A DNA stretch of 64,000 nt, from positions 3,100,001 through 3,164,000 of the forward strand of contig NZ_JAZKUG010000001.1 of the NCBI RefSeq assembly GCF_036625195.1, in the 5' to 3' direction. Below are positions 27,952-36,330 of the stretch, piece by piece; position 1 is the stretch's first letter; every line of letters starts with the position of its first letter. Origin of the DNA: Accumulibacter sp. Lineage in GTDB: Bacteria > Pseudomonadota > Gammaproteobacteria > Burkholderiales > Rhodocyclaceae. Position numbers and translations under genes: made by a program. The notes under the pieces are model-generated. The model saw only the letters and a list, made by a program, of their open reading frames with translations, did not search any database and was not told the origin of the DNA.

Positions 27952-28812
27952 ATGCGGTTGCATCTCTCGTGGCGTTGCCTCGTGGCGAGCCTGTTGCTGT
28001 CGCTGGCGCCGCTGGTGCAGGCGGCGGGGACTCTGGACAAGATCAAGGCGAGCCGGACCATCGCGCTCGGTTACCGGGACTCGTCGATCCCGTTCTCGTA
28101 CACCGGCAACGACAACCAGCCCTGGGGCTACTCGGTGGACCTCTGCACGCGCGTCGCCGCCGGCGTCGCCCGCCAATTGGGTCTCGAAGAACTGCAGCTG
28201 CTCTGGGTGGCGGTGACGCCGGAAACGCGGATCGCGAAACTGAAATCCGGCGAGATCGACCTCGAATGCGGTTCGACGACGGCGTCCCTGTCGCGCATGC
28301 AGGAGGTGGACTTCAGTCTGCCGATCTTCGTCGATGGCACTGCGTATCTCTCGCGGCGCGCGGCGGGAATCAGGCGCCTCGAGGATCTGGCCGGGAGGAG
28401 GATCGCCGTTGCCGGCGGAACGACCAGCGAGCGGATGCTCGCCGCGGCGCTGGCGCAGCATCGCATCAGTGCGGAACTGGTCTTGGTCAGCGACCACCAG
28501 CACGGGCTGGCCGCGCTCTTGCAGGGCAGGGCAGACGCCTATGCCTCGGACCGCGCGCTGCTGATCGGGCTGGCGCTCGATTCCGGCAACCAGAGCGACT
28601 GGACGATCGGTCCCGAGACCCTCTCGTATGAGCCCTATGCGCTGGTGACCCGGCGCAACGACGCCGATTTTCGTCTGGTGGTGAACTCGGTGCTGGCCCG
28701 CCTGTCGCGCAGCCGCGAAATCTACGACATTTACGATCGGTGGTTCGGTCATCTTGCCAAACCGGGTGCGCGGCTGGACAACCTGTATTATTTGAACGGT
28801 CTGCCGGAGTAG
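27952..28812 (+). CDS. Periplasmic amino-acid binding protein (GltI-like)
   Basis: This 286-residue family-3 solute-binding protein has a signal peptide (MRLHLSWRCLVASLLLSLAP ending at VQAAG). The mature start LDKIKASRTIALGYRDSSIP and the motif DLECGSTTASLSRMQEVDFS are typical of glutamate/aspartate-binding ABC subunits. A strong ggagg Shine-Dalgarno (27941-27945) fixes ATG 27952. No permease or ATPase gene accompanies it, so it is an orphan receptor or uses transport components from elsewhere. Confidence 0.88.
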   Translation: MRLHLSWRCLVASLLLSLAPLVQAAGTLDKIKASRTIALGYRDSSIPFSYTGNDNQPWGYSVDLCTRVAAGVARQLGLEELQLLWVAVTPETRIAKLKSGEIDLECGSTTASLSRMQEVDFSLPIFVDGTAYLSRRAAGIRRLEDLAGRRIAVAGGTTSERMLAAALAQHRISAELVLVSDHQHGLAALLQGRADAYASDRALLIGLALDSGNQSDWTIGPETLSYEPYALVTRRNDADFRLVVNSVLARLSRSREIYDIYDRWFGHLAKPGARLDNLYYLNGLPE

Positions 28813-28943
28813 CCCGGCGCCTTTCACGATCCAGCGTCCGAGCCGGAGGGCGCCGCGGTCCGACGGAGGGCCCGGGCGCTCTGGTCTGAGGGCGACCCGG
28901 TGCCGACCGGCTGCCACATTCTTGGTGAAATTGGGGGTTGCAA

Positions 28944-29174
28944 ATGGAAGCTCTTCTGATCTGGCTCGGACGTGCCGTCGGCAGCGGCGGTCTGCTGGCG
29001 TGCGTCGTTGCGGTGCTGACGCGCTTGGCGGGAAAGCACTATCTCGCAGGCTTCGAGCTGCTGACCTTGCTGCAGGGCGGGATGGCGGCGCTGGTCGCCG
29101 GCTGCTTCCTGTTGCTCGTGGCGCTCAGCGGACGCGGCAGGACTGGCCGGGCGGGTCTCTTCCGGGACCGGTAG
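28944..29174 (+). CDS. Small two-helix membrane protein, hypothetical
   Basis: A 76-residue frame begins at ATG 28944 behind ttggggg. It contains two hydrophobic stretches (GSGGLLACVVAVLTRLAG and LTLLQGGMAALVAGCFLLLVALS), separated by a short loop with charged residues, and a basic C-terminus (GRGRTGRAGLFRDR). I know no family for it. It stands between the binding-protein gene and the type I secretion operon. The hydrophobic pattern and Shine-Dalgarno favour a real gene. Confidence 0.5.
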   Translation: MEALLIWLGRAVGSGGLLACVVAVLTRLAGKHYLAGFELLTLLQGGMAALVAGCFLLLVALSGRGRTGRAGLFRDR

Positions 29175-29485
29175 CCGGTTCGGTCCCTACGGGCACCGGT
29201 GGCATGCATGCGTTGTCTTGCCAGCCGAGGCGGCCGACCGTTGGCAAGGATGCCGGCGCCGCGTGGTGGGGACCGATGCGCTGACGCGACCCGTTCGGCG
29301 GAACGGACGGCCCGACGGGCGAGGCGCCCGCAACTGCAAGGCTGGCGGTCGACTGGCGATTCTGTCATCATTGCCCCCTGCTGCAGAGCAGGTTCCTGGC
29401 CACCGCGCCGTGGGCACCGCTTGCCAGTGGCAGCCGAGGTTCGGACAGGCAAGGAGATGGCGCGTGTTTTCAGGGAATGGAGGCG
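29175..29485 (+). other. 311-bp gap before the type I secretion operon
   Basis: No plausible gene is seen here; open frames are short and GC-driven. The promoter for the secretion operon should lie in this stretch, but no clear -35/-10 pair or operator stands out. Confidence 0.4.
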
Positions 29486-31261
29486 ATGACTAGGCCAGCA
29501 CAGCAACGCAGCGAGCTCGCCGAGGTGCTGCTGTCTTTCCGCCGGGCGTTCCTGACCGTCGGCAGCTTCAGCTTCTTCATCAACCTGCTGATGCTGACGC
29601 CGGCCATCTACATGCTGCAGATCTACGATCGTGCGCTCGGCAGCCGAAACGTCACGACGCTGCTGATGTTGACGCTGATCACGCTCGGCCTGTTCGGACT
29701 GATGTCGCTGCTCGAGTGGATCAGGTCGATGGTACTGGTTCGGGTCGGGGCGCGTCTCGATCTCGACATCAATTCGCGTGTCTTCGATGCGACCTTCGAG
29801 CGTAATCTGCGCCAGGCGGGCCAGAATCCGGCGCAGGCACTGAGTGACCTCGCCTCCATGCGGCAGACGCTGACGGGTGCCGGCCTGATTGCCCTGACGG
29901 ATGCGCCGTGGATGCCGATCTACGTCCTGGTGATCTTCATGCTGCACGTGCAGCTCGGTATCTTTGCGCTGATCGGCGTACTGCTGCTGGTGATCTTGGC
30001 AGTCATCAATGAACGGATTTCGGCCGGGCCTCTGGGCGAGGCCCAGAAGCTGGCGATGGCCGCCAATGCGCAAGCCAACAACAATCTGCGCAACGCCGAG
30101 GTGATCGAGGCAATGGGGATGCTGCCGGCCATTCGCAGCCGCTGGTTCAAGCTGCACCAGAAGTTTCTGATGCAGCAGGCAGTGGCCAGCGATCGTGCGG
30201 GTGTGCTCAACGCCATCACCCGTTTCGTGCGCATTTCGATGCAGTCTCTGGCGCTCGGTTATGGTGCGTTGCTGGCGATCGAGGGTGAGATCACGCCCGG
30301 CATGATGATCGCCGGCTCGATCATCATCGGCCGGGCGCTGGCGCCGGTCGAGGTGCTGATCGCCAACTGGAAGCAACTCGTGTCGGCGCGCGCGGCCTAC
30401 GGGCGCCTGGCCGAACTGCTGCAGGTCTATCCGGCGCGCGTTGCCGGTATGCCGCTGCCACGACCCGAGGGTGTCGTGCTGGTGGAGAATGCGGCGACCG
30501 CGGCTCCCGGCAGCCGGGTACTGATCCTGAAGAACGTCAGCTTCAGCCTGAAAGCCGGCGAGGTCGTGGCGGTGATCGGCCCGAGTGCTTCCGGGAAGTC
30601 CACTCTGGCTCGCCTGCTGGTTGGCGTATGGCCACCGTTGGCCGGCTGCGTACGGCTCGATGGTGCGGAGGTCTTCAAGTGGAACAAGGACGAGCTGGGC
30701 CGACATCTCGGTTATCTGCCGCAGGACATCGAGTTGTTCGACGGGACGGTCGCCGAGAACATTGCCCGTTTTGGCGACCTCGACTCCGAGAAGGTGCTGG
30801 CGGCGGCGCAGGCTGCCGGTGTCCATGACCTGGTCCTGATGCTGCCGATGGGCTACGACACGCCGTTGGGCGACGGCGGCAACGCCCTTTCAGGTGGGCA
30901 GAAGCAGCGGATCGGACTGGCCAGGGCGCTCTACGGCGACCCGGCGCTGATCGTCCTCGACGAGCCGAATTCGAATCTGGACGACCAGGGTGAAGCGGCG
31001 CTGGCGGAGACGCTGCGGCGCCTGAAGGCCGCCAAGCGTACCGTGGTGATCATCACTCACCGCATGAGCACGCTGGCCGTCGCCGACAGTATTCTGGTGA
31101 TGCATGAAGGCACGGTGAAGCTGCACGGGCCGCGTGACCAGGTCCTGGCGGCACTGCGCTCGGGGAACCAGGCCGGCGCCGAGCGTCAGGGTGGTGGCGG
31201 TCGGCCGGCAGCGGTTGCGGTTGCCGGGAACACACCGGCGACACCACGCTTTGGCGCCTGA
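29486..31261 (+). CDS. Type I secretion ABC transporter (PrtD-type)
   Basis: This protein of about 591 residues combines an N-terminal six-helix exporter domain (SFRRAFLTVGSFSFFINLLM onward) with a C-terminal ATPase. Walker A is GPSASGKST, the Q-loop follows in YLPQDIELFDGT, the ABC signature is LSGGQKQRIGLARALYGDP, Walker B is LIVLDEPNSNLDD and the H-loop is ITHRMS. There is no N-terminal C39 peptidase domain, so it belongs with PrtD/AprD/LipB-like exporters of proteases, lipases and RTX proteins. I chose ATG 29486, preceded by atggagg, over ATG 29477. It heads a three-gene operon for a complete type I system. Confidence 0.93.
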   Translation: MTRPAQQRSELAEVLLSFRRAFLTVGSFSFFINLLMLTPAIYMLQIYDRALGSRNVTTLLMLTLITLGLFGLMSLLEWIRSMVLVRVGARLDLDINSRVFDATFERNLRQAGQNPAQALSDLASMRQTLTGAGLIALTDAPWMPIYVLVIFMLHVQLGIFALIGVLLLVILAVINERISAGPLGEAQKLAMAANAQANNNLRNAEVIEAMGMLPAIRSRWFKLHQKFLMQQAVASDRAGVLNAITRFVRISMQSLALGYGALLAIEGEITPGMMIAGSIIIGRALAPVEVLIANWKQLVSARAAYGRLAELLQVYPARVAGMPLPRPEGVVLVENAATAAPGSRVLILKNVSFSLKAGEVVAVIGPSASGKSTLARLLVGVWPPLAGCVRLDGAEVFKWNKDELGRHLGYLPQDIELFDGTVAENIARFGDLDSEKVLAAAQAAGVHDLVLMLPMGYDTPLGDGGNALSGGQKQRIGLARALYGDPALIVLDEPNSNLDDQGEAALAETLRRLKAAKRTVVIITHRMSTLAVADSILVMHEGTVKLHGPRDQVLAALRSGNQAGAERQGGGGRPAAVAVAGNTPATPRFGA

Positions 31262-31289
31262 GGGAACAGACAAGGAGATGTCGATCAGG

Positions 31290-32663
31290 ATGTTTGAGCG
31301 CAAGAAGGCGTCCGACGCCGACATCACCGACGTCAGCGAAGTCGCCGAGGCCGGCGGGCAGCAGCCGGCGGCGGTCGATATCGATCATGGCCGGGCCTCG
31401 CGTTTCGGCTGGCTGGTCCTCGCCATCGGTTTCGGCGGCTTCATGCTGTGGGCGGCTCTGGCGCCTCTCGACCAAGGGGTGCCGGCGGGTGGTCAGGTCG
31501 TCGTGACTGGTAACCGCAAGACGGTACAGAACCTCGGTGCAGGCAAGATCGAGGCGATTCTGGTCAAGGACGGGGATGAGGTGCAGAGCGGGCAGGTCCT
31601 CGTGCGTCTCGATCCGACTCTGGCGAGCTCGCAGTACGAGGTGGCGCGCAGTCAATGGTTCGTGGCCAAGGCGGCCGAAGCGAGACTCCTGGCGGAGGCG
31701 CAGGGCAAGTCGGAAATCGTCTTTGCCGACGAACTGCTGCAGGCACGGGATGATCCCCGGGCGACGAGTGCGATGGCGGTGCAGGCGCAGTTGCTGCGTT
31801 CCCGCCAAGCGGCGCTGCAAGCGGAGTTGGGTGCGATGCGCAGCATGCTGGCCGGGCTGCAGTCATCGGCGAAAGGTCTCGAAGCGACGCGACGGGCCAA
31901 GGAAGAACAGAGCAAGCTGTTGCTCGATGAACTCAAGGGCTTGCGTGATCTGGCCGCTGAAGGCTATCTGCCGCGCAATCGCCTGTCCGAACAGGAACGC
32001 CTGCAGGCCCAGCTCAGTGGCGCCATTTCCGAAGACATCGGCAATCTCGGGCGGACACAGCAGAGCATTGCCGAGGTCCGGATGCGCATGAGTGCGCGCC
32101 AACAGGAATACGACAAGGACGTCGAGACCGGCCTTGCCGAGGTGCAAAAGGAGGTGACATCGCTCGACAGCCGCCTCGCCGGACTGGCCTTCGAGCTGGC
32201 CAACACCGATATCCGTGCGCCGGCGGAGGGAATCGTCGTCGGACTGAGCGTGCACACGGTAGGCGGCGTGCTGGCGCCGGGGACGCCGCTGATGGACGTG
32301 GTGCCGCGAAATGAGCCGCTGCGCATAGATGTCCAGATTCCGACGACGCTGATCGACAAGGTGCGCATCGGTTCACCGGTCGACATCACCTTTCCTGCCT
32401 TCAACCAGCGCACGACGCCGCAGATTCCGGGCGACTTCGTGCAGGTGGCGGCTGATGCCACCACCGACCCGCAGGGCAAGGTACCACCCTTCTACCGGGG
32501 CCAGGTGGTCGTCACCGAAGACGGGATGAAGAAGCTCAAGCACTACGAGATCAAGGCCGGGATGCCCGCCGAGGTGTTCATCAAGACCGGCGAACGGACG
32601 ATGCTGAACTACCTGTTCAAGCCCATCCTGGATCGCATGAAGACGGCATTGACCGAGGAGTGA
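31290..32663 (+). CDS. Type I secretion membrane fusion protein (HlyD family)
   Basis: This protein of about 457 residues has a short cytoplasmic N-terminus and one membrane helix (FGWLVLAIGFGGFMLWAALA). A biotinyl-lipoyl-like domain follows (GAGKIEAILVKDGDEVQSGQ), then a long periplasmic coiled-coil hairpin (about residues 120-300) and the beta-barrel end (NTDIRAPAEGIVVGLSVHT). It bridges the ABC exporter and the outer-membrane channel. An aaggag Shine-Dalgarno at 31272-31277 abuts ATG 31278, so the better spaced ATG 31290 is chosen; the difference is four residues. Confidence 0.92.
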   Translation: MFERKKASDADITDVSEVAEAGGQQPAAVDIDHGRASRFGWLVLAIGFGGFMLWAALAPLDQGVPAGGQVVVTGNRKTVQNLGAGKIEAILVKDGDEVQSGQVLVRLDPTLASSQYEVARSQWFVAKAAEARLLAEAQGKSEIVFADELLQARDDPRATSAMAVQAQLLRSRQAALQAELGAMRSMLAGLQSSAKGLEATRRAKEEQSKLLLDELKGLRDLAAEGYLPRNRLSEQERLQAQLSGAISEDIGNLGRTQQSIAEVRMRMSARQQEYDKDVETGLAEVQKEVTSLDSRLAGLAFELANTDIRAPAEGIVVGLSVHTVGGVLAPGTPLMDVVPRNEPLRIDVQIPTTLIDKVRIGSPVDITFPAFNQRTTPQIPGDFVQVAADATTDPQGKVPPFYRGQVVVTEDGMKKLKHYEIKAGMPAEVFIKTGERTMLNYLFKPILDRMKTALTEE

Positions 32664-34000
32664 GCAGGGTGCGGGGGACTGTCGGGCTGGTGGGGTGCGC
32701 GCTGGCATTCTGGTCGTCCGGGGTGCTGGCGGCCGGTCTGATGGATGCCTATCAGGCGGCGCGGCAGAACGATCCATCTTTCCGCGCCGCACGCCACGAG
32801 CGTGACGCCGGGCAGTATGCGATTGCCATCGGCCGGGCCGGATTGCTGCCGAACGTCGGGATCACCGGCGCCTATTCGAGAAACAGGGGCGAGCGGACCT
32901 ATTTCACGCGCGCGGGCAGCCCGACCGAGGATCTCGACTACCGCGAGGAGGCGAGCGCGATCGCGTTGCGGCAGCCGTTGTTCAACTACGACAGTATCGT
33001 CCGTTATCGCCAGGGGGGGGTGCAGGCTGCCTTCAGCGATGCCGTCTTCGATCGCAAGGAGGCAGAGTTCGCCGTCAAGCTGGCGTCAGCCTACTTCGAG
33101 GTGCTCTTCTCGCTCGAGAGGCTGGCCCTGAGTGACGCCGAGATCGCCGCCTATCGTGTCGATCGCGAGACGTCAGAGCGTCGGCGCAAGGGCGGTGAGG
33201 GAACGGTAACCGAGGTGGCTGAGGCCGAATCGAGGCTGCAGCTCGCTCGCGCCGGCCGCGCCGATGCCATCGACCGGCTCTCGGTGGCCAACCTCAGGCT
33301 GGAAAGCATGACCGGCAAGACGATGGCACCACTCTGGCCGCTGCGCCCGGATTTCGCGCCGAGCGCCGTCCAGTCCGTCAGCCTCGACCAGTGGTCGGCG
33401 TTGGCCGAGGAGAGCAGCCCGGAGATTCGTGCGCGGCGCAAGTCCTTCGAGTTTGCCAGCCTCGAGGTCGATCGCAATCGGGCGGGTCATTATCCACAAC
33501 TCGACTTCGTCGCCCGTTCCTCGCGCACGCAAGGTGAATCGCTGTCCACCGTCGATCAGAAGAACGTCATCAATTCGGTCGGTGTGCAGCTCAACGTCCC
33601 GTTGTTCGCCGGCGGCCGGGTGGACGCGTTGACCGGGCAGGCGGTCGCCAACCGGGCGCGCGCCCAGGCCGAGCTCGATGCCGCCGTGAACGAGGTGCTG
33701 ATCGAGGTCAGGAAGCAGTTCATGGCCGTCGAGACCGGTGCCGGCAAGATAGCGGCCTATCAGAAAGCCGTCGATGCCAGTGTGGTCGCCGTCGAGGGAA
33801 CGCTGCGCGGCATGCGTGGCGGCATCCGGAGCAACGTCGACGTGCTCAATGCCGAGCGGGTGATGTTCGTTGCCAGGCGTGACCTCGCGCAGGCGCGCTA
33901 CGAGTACCTGCTCAGCCTGCTGCAGCTGAGGGCGGCGGCAGGTGTTCTGTCGGAGAAGGATTTGCAGGAGGTCGCCAGCCTGCTGTTGCCGCCCGATTGA
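32660..34000 (+). CDS. TolC-family outer-membrane channel of the type I system
   Basis: This 446-residue protein has a signal peptide (start GTG 32660, hydrophobic VGLVGCALAFWSSGVLAAG) and then GLMDAYQAARQNDPSFRAAR, the typical mature start of TolC-like efflux proteins. Two homologous halves with long helices follow, and VQLNVPLFAGGRVDAL is the repeated-half signature. The GTG overlaps the stop of the fusion-protein gene (GTGA), indicating coupling. With its two upstream genes it completes an ABC-MFP-OMP export system; no substrate gene is next to it. Confidence 0.93.
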   Translation: MSRVRGTVGLVGCALAFWSSGVLAAGLMDAYQAARQNDPSFRAARHERDAGQYAIAIGRAGLLPNVGITGAYSRNRGERTYFTRAGSPTEDLDYREEASAIALRQPLFNYDSIVRYRQGGVQAAFSDAVFDRKEAEFAVKLASAYFEVLFSLERLALSDAEIAAYRVDRETSERRRKGGEGTVTEVAEAESRLQLARAGRADAIDRLSVANLRLESMTGKTMAPLWPLRPDFAPSAVQSVSLDQWSALAEESSPEIRARRKSFEFASLEVDRNRAGHYPQLDFVARSSRTQGESLSTVDQKNVINSVGVQLNVPLFAGGRVDALTGQAVANRARAQAELDAAVNEVLIEVRKQFMAVETGAGKIAAYQKAVDASVVAVEGTLRGMRGGIRSNVDVLNAERVMFVARRDLAQARYEYLLSLLQLRAAAGVLSEKDLQEVASLLLPPD

Positions 34001-34085
34001 TCGCGGCGGGCGGCGGTGAAGTCGTCGCGAAACCCCCGCTTGGCGTACCTGGCCGCCTGCCCGGATGCGGCAGGCGCCGGTCACG

Positions 34086-34784
34086 TCAGGACGACGCTGG
34101 CGGGCAGACGATTGCCGGCAACTGCGTGAGATCGCTGATTTCTCCGTCGGGAGCGGCCGGCAGCCGTTCCGCCGCCTGCGCGAAGCGGTTGCACCAGAGG
34201 ACGCGGAGGCCGCTGGCCTTGGCGCACCAGGCATCCCAGGCATTCGCGGAAAGGAAGCAGATGGCCTCCGGTGCGAGCTGCAGTCGTTCGGGAGCCAGGC
34301 GATACACCGCCGGGTGCGGCTTAAAGACGCCCACTTCCTCGACTGACAGGACGGCGTCAAAGAACTCGTCGAGCCCGCTGTTGCGGACGACCGCGGCGAG
34401 CATCGCCGGGGTACCGTTGGAGAGGATGGCCAGTCGCATCCCGCGTGCGTGCAGCTGCTGCAGCGTGGCCGGCACGTCGGGATAACACCCAAGCTGCAGG
34501 TAGAGGTCGAGCAGGCGCGCGTGCAGGCCGGTCCGTTCGAGGCCGAGCGTGCTCAAGGCATAGTCGAGCGCGTCGCCGGTGACCTGCCAAAAATCGGCAT
34601 GGCGGCCAGCCAGTCCGCGCAGCCAAGTGTATTGCAACTGCTTCTGCCGCCAGATCTCGGAAAGCTTCTGCCAGTCGGCGCCGATCTCGCCGCTGACGGC
34701 GCGCGCGGCGCCGTTGAAGTCGAAAAGCGTTCCATAGGCGTCGAAGACACACGCTTCGATGCCGGCGATTCGTCCGTCTTTCAC
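34086..34784 (-). CDS. Haloacid dehalogenase, type II (HAD superfamily)
   Basis: This 232-residue protein starts at GTG 34784. The HAD nucleophile Asp15 lies in CVFDAYGTLFDFNGAA, motif II is LAILSNGTPAML, motif III includes KPHPAVYRLAPERL, and the (S)-2-haloacid dehalogenase-type block reads FLSANAWDAWCAKASG. It should hydrolyse 2-haloalkanoic acids or act as a small-molecule phosphatase; the specific substrate cannot be read from the sequence. It lies 47 bp downstream of the ArsS-like gene on the same strand and is convergent with the TolC-like gene. Confidence 0.86.
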   Translation of the reverse strand: MKDGRIAGIEACVFDAYGTLFDFNGAARAVSGEIGADWQKLSEIWRQKQLQYTWLRGLAGRHADFWQVTGDALDYALSTLGLERTGLHARLLDLYLQLGCYPDVPATLQQLHARGMRLAILSNGTPAMLAAVVRNSGLDEFFDAVLSVEEVGVFKPHPAVYRLAPERLQLAPEAICFLSANAWDAWCAKASGLRVLWCNRFAQAAERLPAAPDGEISDLTQLPAIVCPPASS

Positions 34785-34831
34785 TGTCCTGTGCTCCGCT
34801 CGGGTTGTGACGGTATGACCAGGCAGGAGGG

Positions 34832-35830
34832 TCAGGTACCGCAGGTCGGCACTGGTGCCGGCTTGTCGCCGAGAGCGCCGCCACAACCCGATCCCTGCCC
34901 GGCGGTGCAGCCGAAACAGTGTTCGGCAACACGGATGGCATGGCCTTCCAGCGCGGCAGCGTCGATTTCGCTGATGTGCCAGCGCGAGGTGCCGCTTCTG
35001 CTTGTCGGCAGGCCCAGTTGCTGATTGAAGTCGCAGTCGTGGAGATAACCTTGCCAATCGACTGACAGGAGGTTGCGGCACATCACGTGCTCGAGGTTTT
35101 CATCGCGATGGGCTGCCCGCAGCAGCTGCAGGTAGTCGTTGAACTGGCCCCGCGAGACGAGAACGGAACCGAAACGCTGGATCGGCATGTTCGTCAGGGT
35201 GAACAGTTGGTTGAATGTGATGCCGAACTCATGCCCGAGATGTTCCCGGTAGGCTGCAGTGAGCGCTGCCTGCGGTGGTGGCAGGGACGGTCCCTGTGGA
35301 TTGAAGACCAGGTTGAGTTGCAGCCCGCCATCGGCCATGCCATAGCCGAGTGCGTTCAGCCGCTGCAACCCGCGGATGCTGCCGGCAAAGCTGCCCTTGC
35401 CGCGCTGCCGGTCTACGTTGTCCTCGATGTAGCAGGGCAGCGAGGCGACCACCTCAATGTGGTGCGCCGCGAGGAATTCTGCCAGATCTTCGTGTCCGGG
35501 TTCCTCGAGGATGGTGAGGTTGCAGCGATCGATCACGCGCAACCCGCGCTGGCGGCCGGCGACAGCCAGCCGCCGGAAATGTGGATTGAGCTCGGGCGCT
35601 CCGCCCGTCAGGTCGAGCGTCGTGACTCCCGGGCTGGCCGAGAGGAAGGCCAGGACGGCGTCGACGGTCTCGGCGGTCATCTCCTCTCGTCGCTGCGGAC
35701 CGGCATTGACGTGACAATGGAGACAGCTCTGGTTGCAGCGGTAGCCGAGATTGACCTGCAGGATGTCGACCGAGCGGCGAACGATCGCAGGGAAGGTGGT
35801 CGCCGAGAGCAGGGGCAGGGTGGCGTGCAT
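34832..35830 (-). CDS. arsS: Arsenosugar biosynthesis radical SAM protein ArsS-like
   Basis: This 332-residue radical SAM enzyme has the cluster motif CNQSCLHC (Cys32, Cys36, Cys39), followed by VTTLDLTGGAPELNPHFRRL. Family-typical blocks are RCNLTILEEPG, ASLPCYIEDNVDRQRGKGSF and LNLVFNPQGPSLPP. The C-terminal region holds extra cysteines (DCDFNQQLGLP, HCFGCTAGQGSGCGG) that could bind an auxiliary cluster. This matches the ArsS/DUF3641 family, proposed to make dimethylarsinoyl-deoxyadenosine. The start ATG 35830 has a GGAGAA Shine-Dalgarno. No other arsenic gene is nearby, so the arsenic role rests on family assignment only. Confidence 0.82.
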   Translation of the reverse strand: MHATLPLLSATTFPAIVRRSVDILQVNLGYRCNQSCLHCHVNAGPQRREEMTAETVDAVLAFLSASPGVTTLDLTGGAPELNPHFRRLAVAGRQRGLRVIDRCNLTILEEPGHEDLAEFLAAHHIEVVASLPCYIEDNVDRQRGKGSFAGSIRGLQRLNALGYGMADGGLQLNLVFNPQGPSLPPPQAALTAAYREHLGHEFGITFNQLFTLTNMPIQRFGSVLVSRGQFNDYLQLLRAAHRDENLEHVMCRNLLSVDWQGYLHDCDFNQQLGLPTSRSGTSRWHISEIDAAALEGHAIRVAEHCFGCTAGQGSGCGGALGDKPAPVPTCGT

Positions 35831-36330
35831 CGGTCGTTCTCCATGGATGTCCGTGGCTACTGTCGCCGCGGGCGTGCCTTTCCTTACATCCGATCGCCGT
35901 CGTGTGCGCGGCGGCCGGCGCTGGTTGTCGGCAACCGGATCGTTTGCCGAGCGCGGTGCCGACGGCGAGCGACGCCCGCGAATACCGGCTGGTGTGCGAA
36001 CCGCTTCGGGCCGAGGGTCAGCCAGCTCTTGCCACGCAAGGGTGTGCCACACATCGCGGGTTTCGAGGCGCCCAATAATACTGTAGAATCGCTCGCTTTC
36101 CGCGTACGCCGATGCGGCAGGATGGCTGGCTGCGGGCCTGCCGGTTGCTCCCGACGCCGTCCGGGGCCGCGTGTGGCGGCGCGTTGCCTGTCCCGCTTGC
36201 GGGCGGCAGTCTGGCGATTCGGTCGGCGCTCACATCGGCTGCCCGCGCGGCACTGTCTGGAGACGCCTGGGGTGGTTCGCAGCGGTCTCCGCTCTGAACC
36301 ACATTTCAGCCTGTATCACAAGGATTCTGA
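35831..36330. other. 500-bp divergent intergenic region between arsS-like gene and tig
   Basis: No gene is convincing here. A possible tig promoter is tttcga (36061-36066), a 17-bp spacer and tagaat (36084-36089); the -10 is good but the -35 matches only half of the consensus, and it lies 240 bp before the tig start. Confidence 0.4.
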
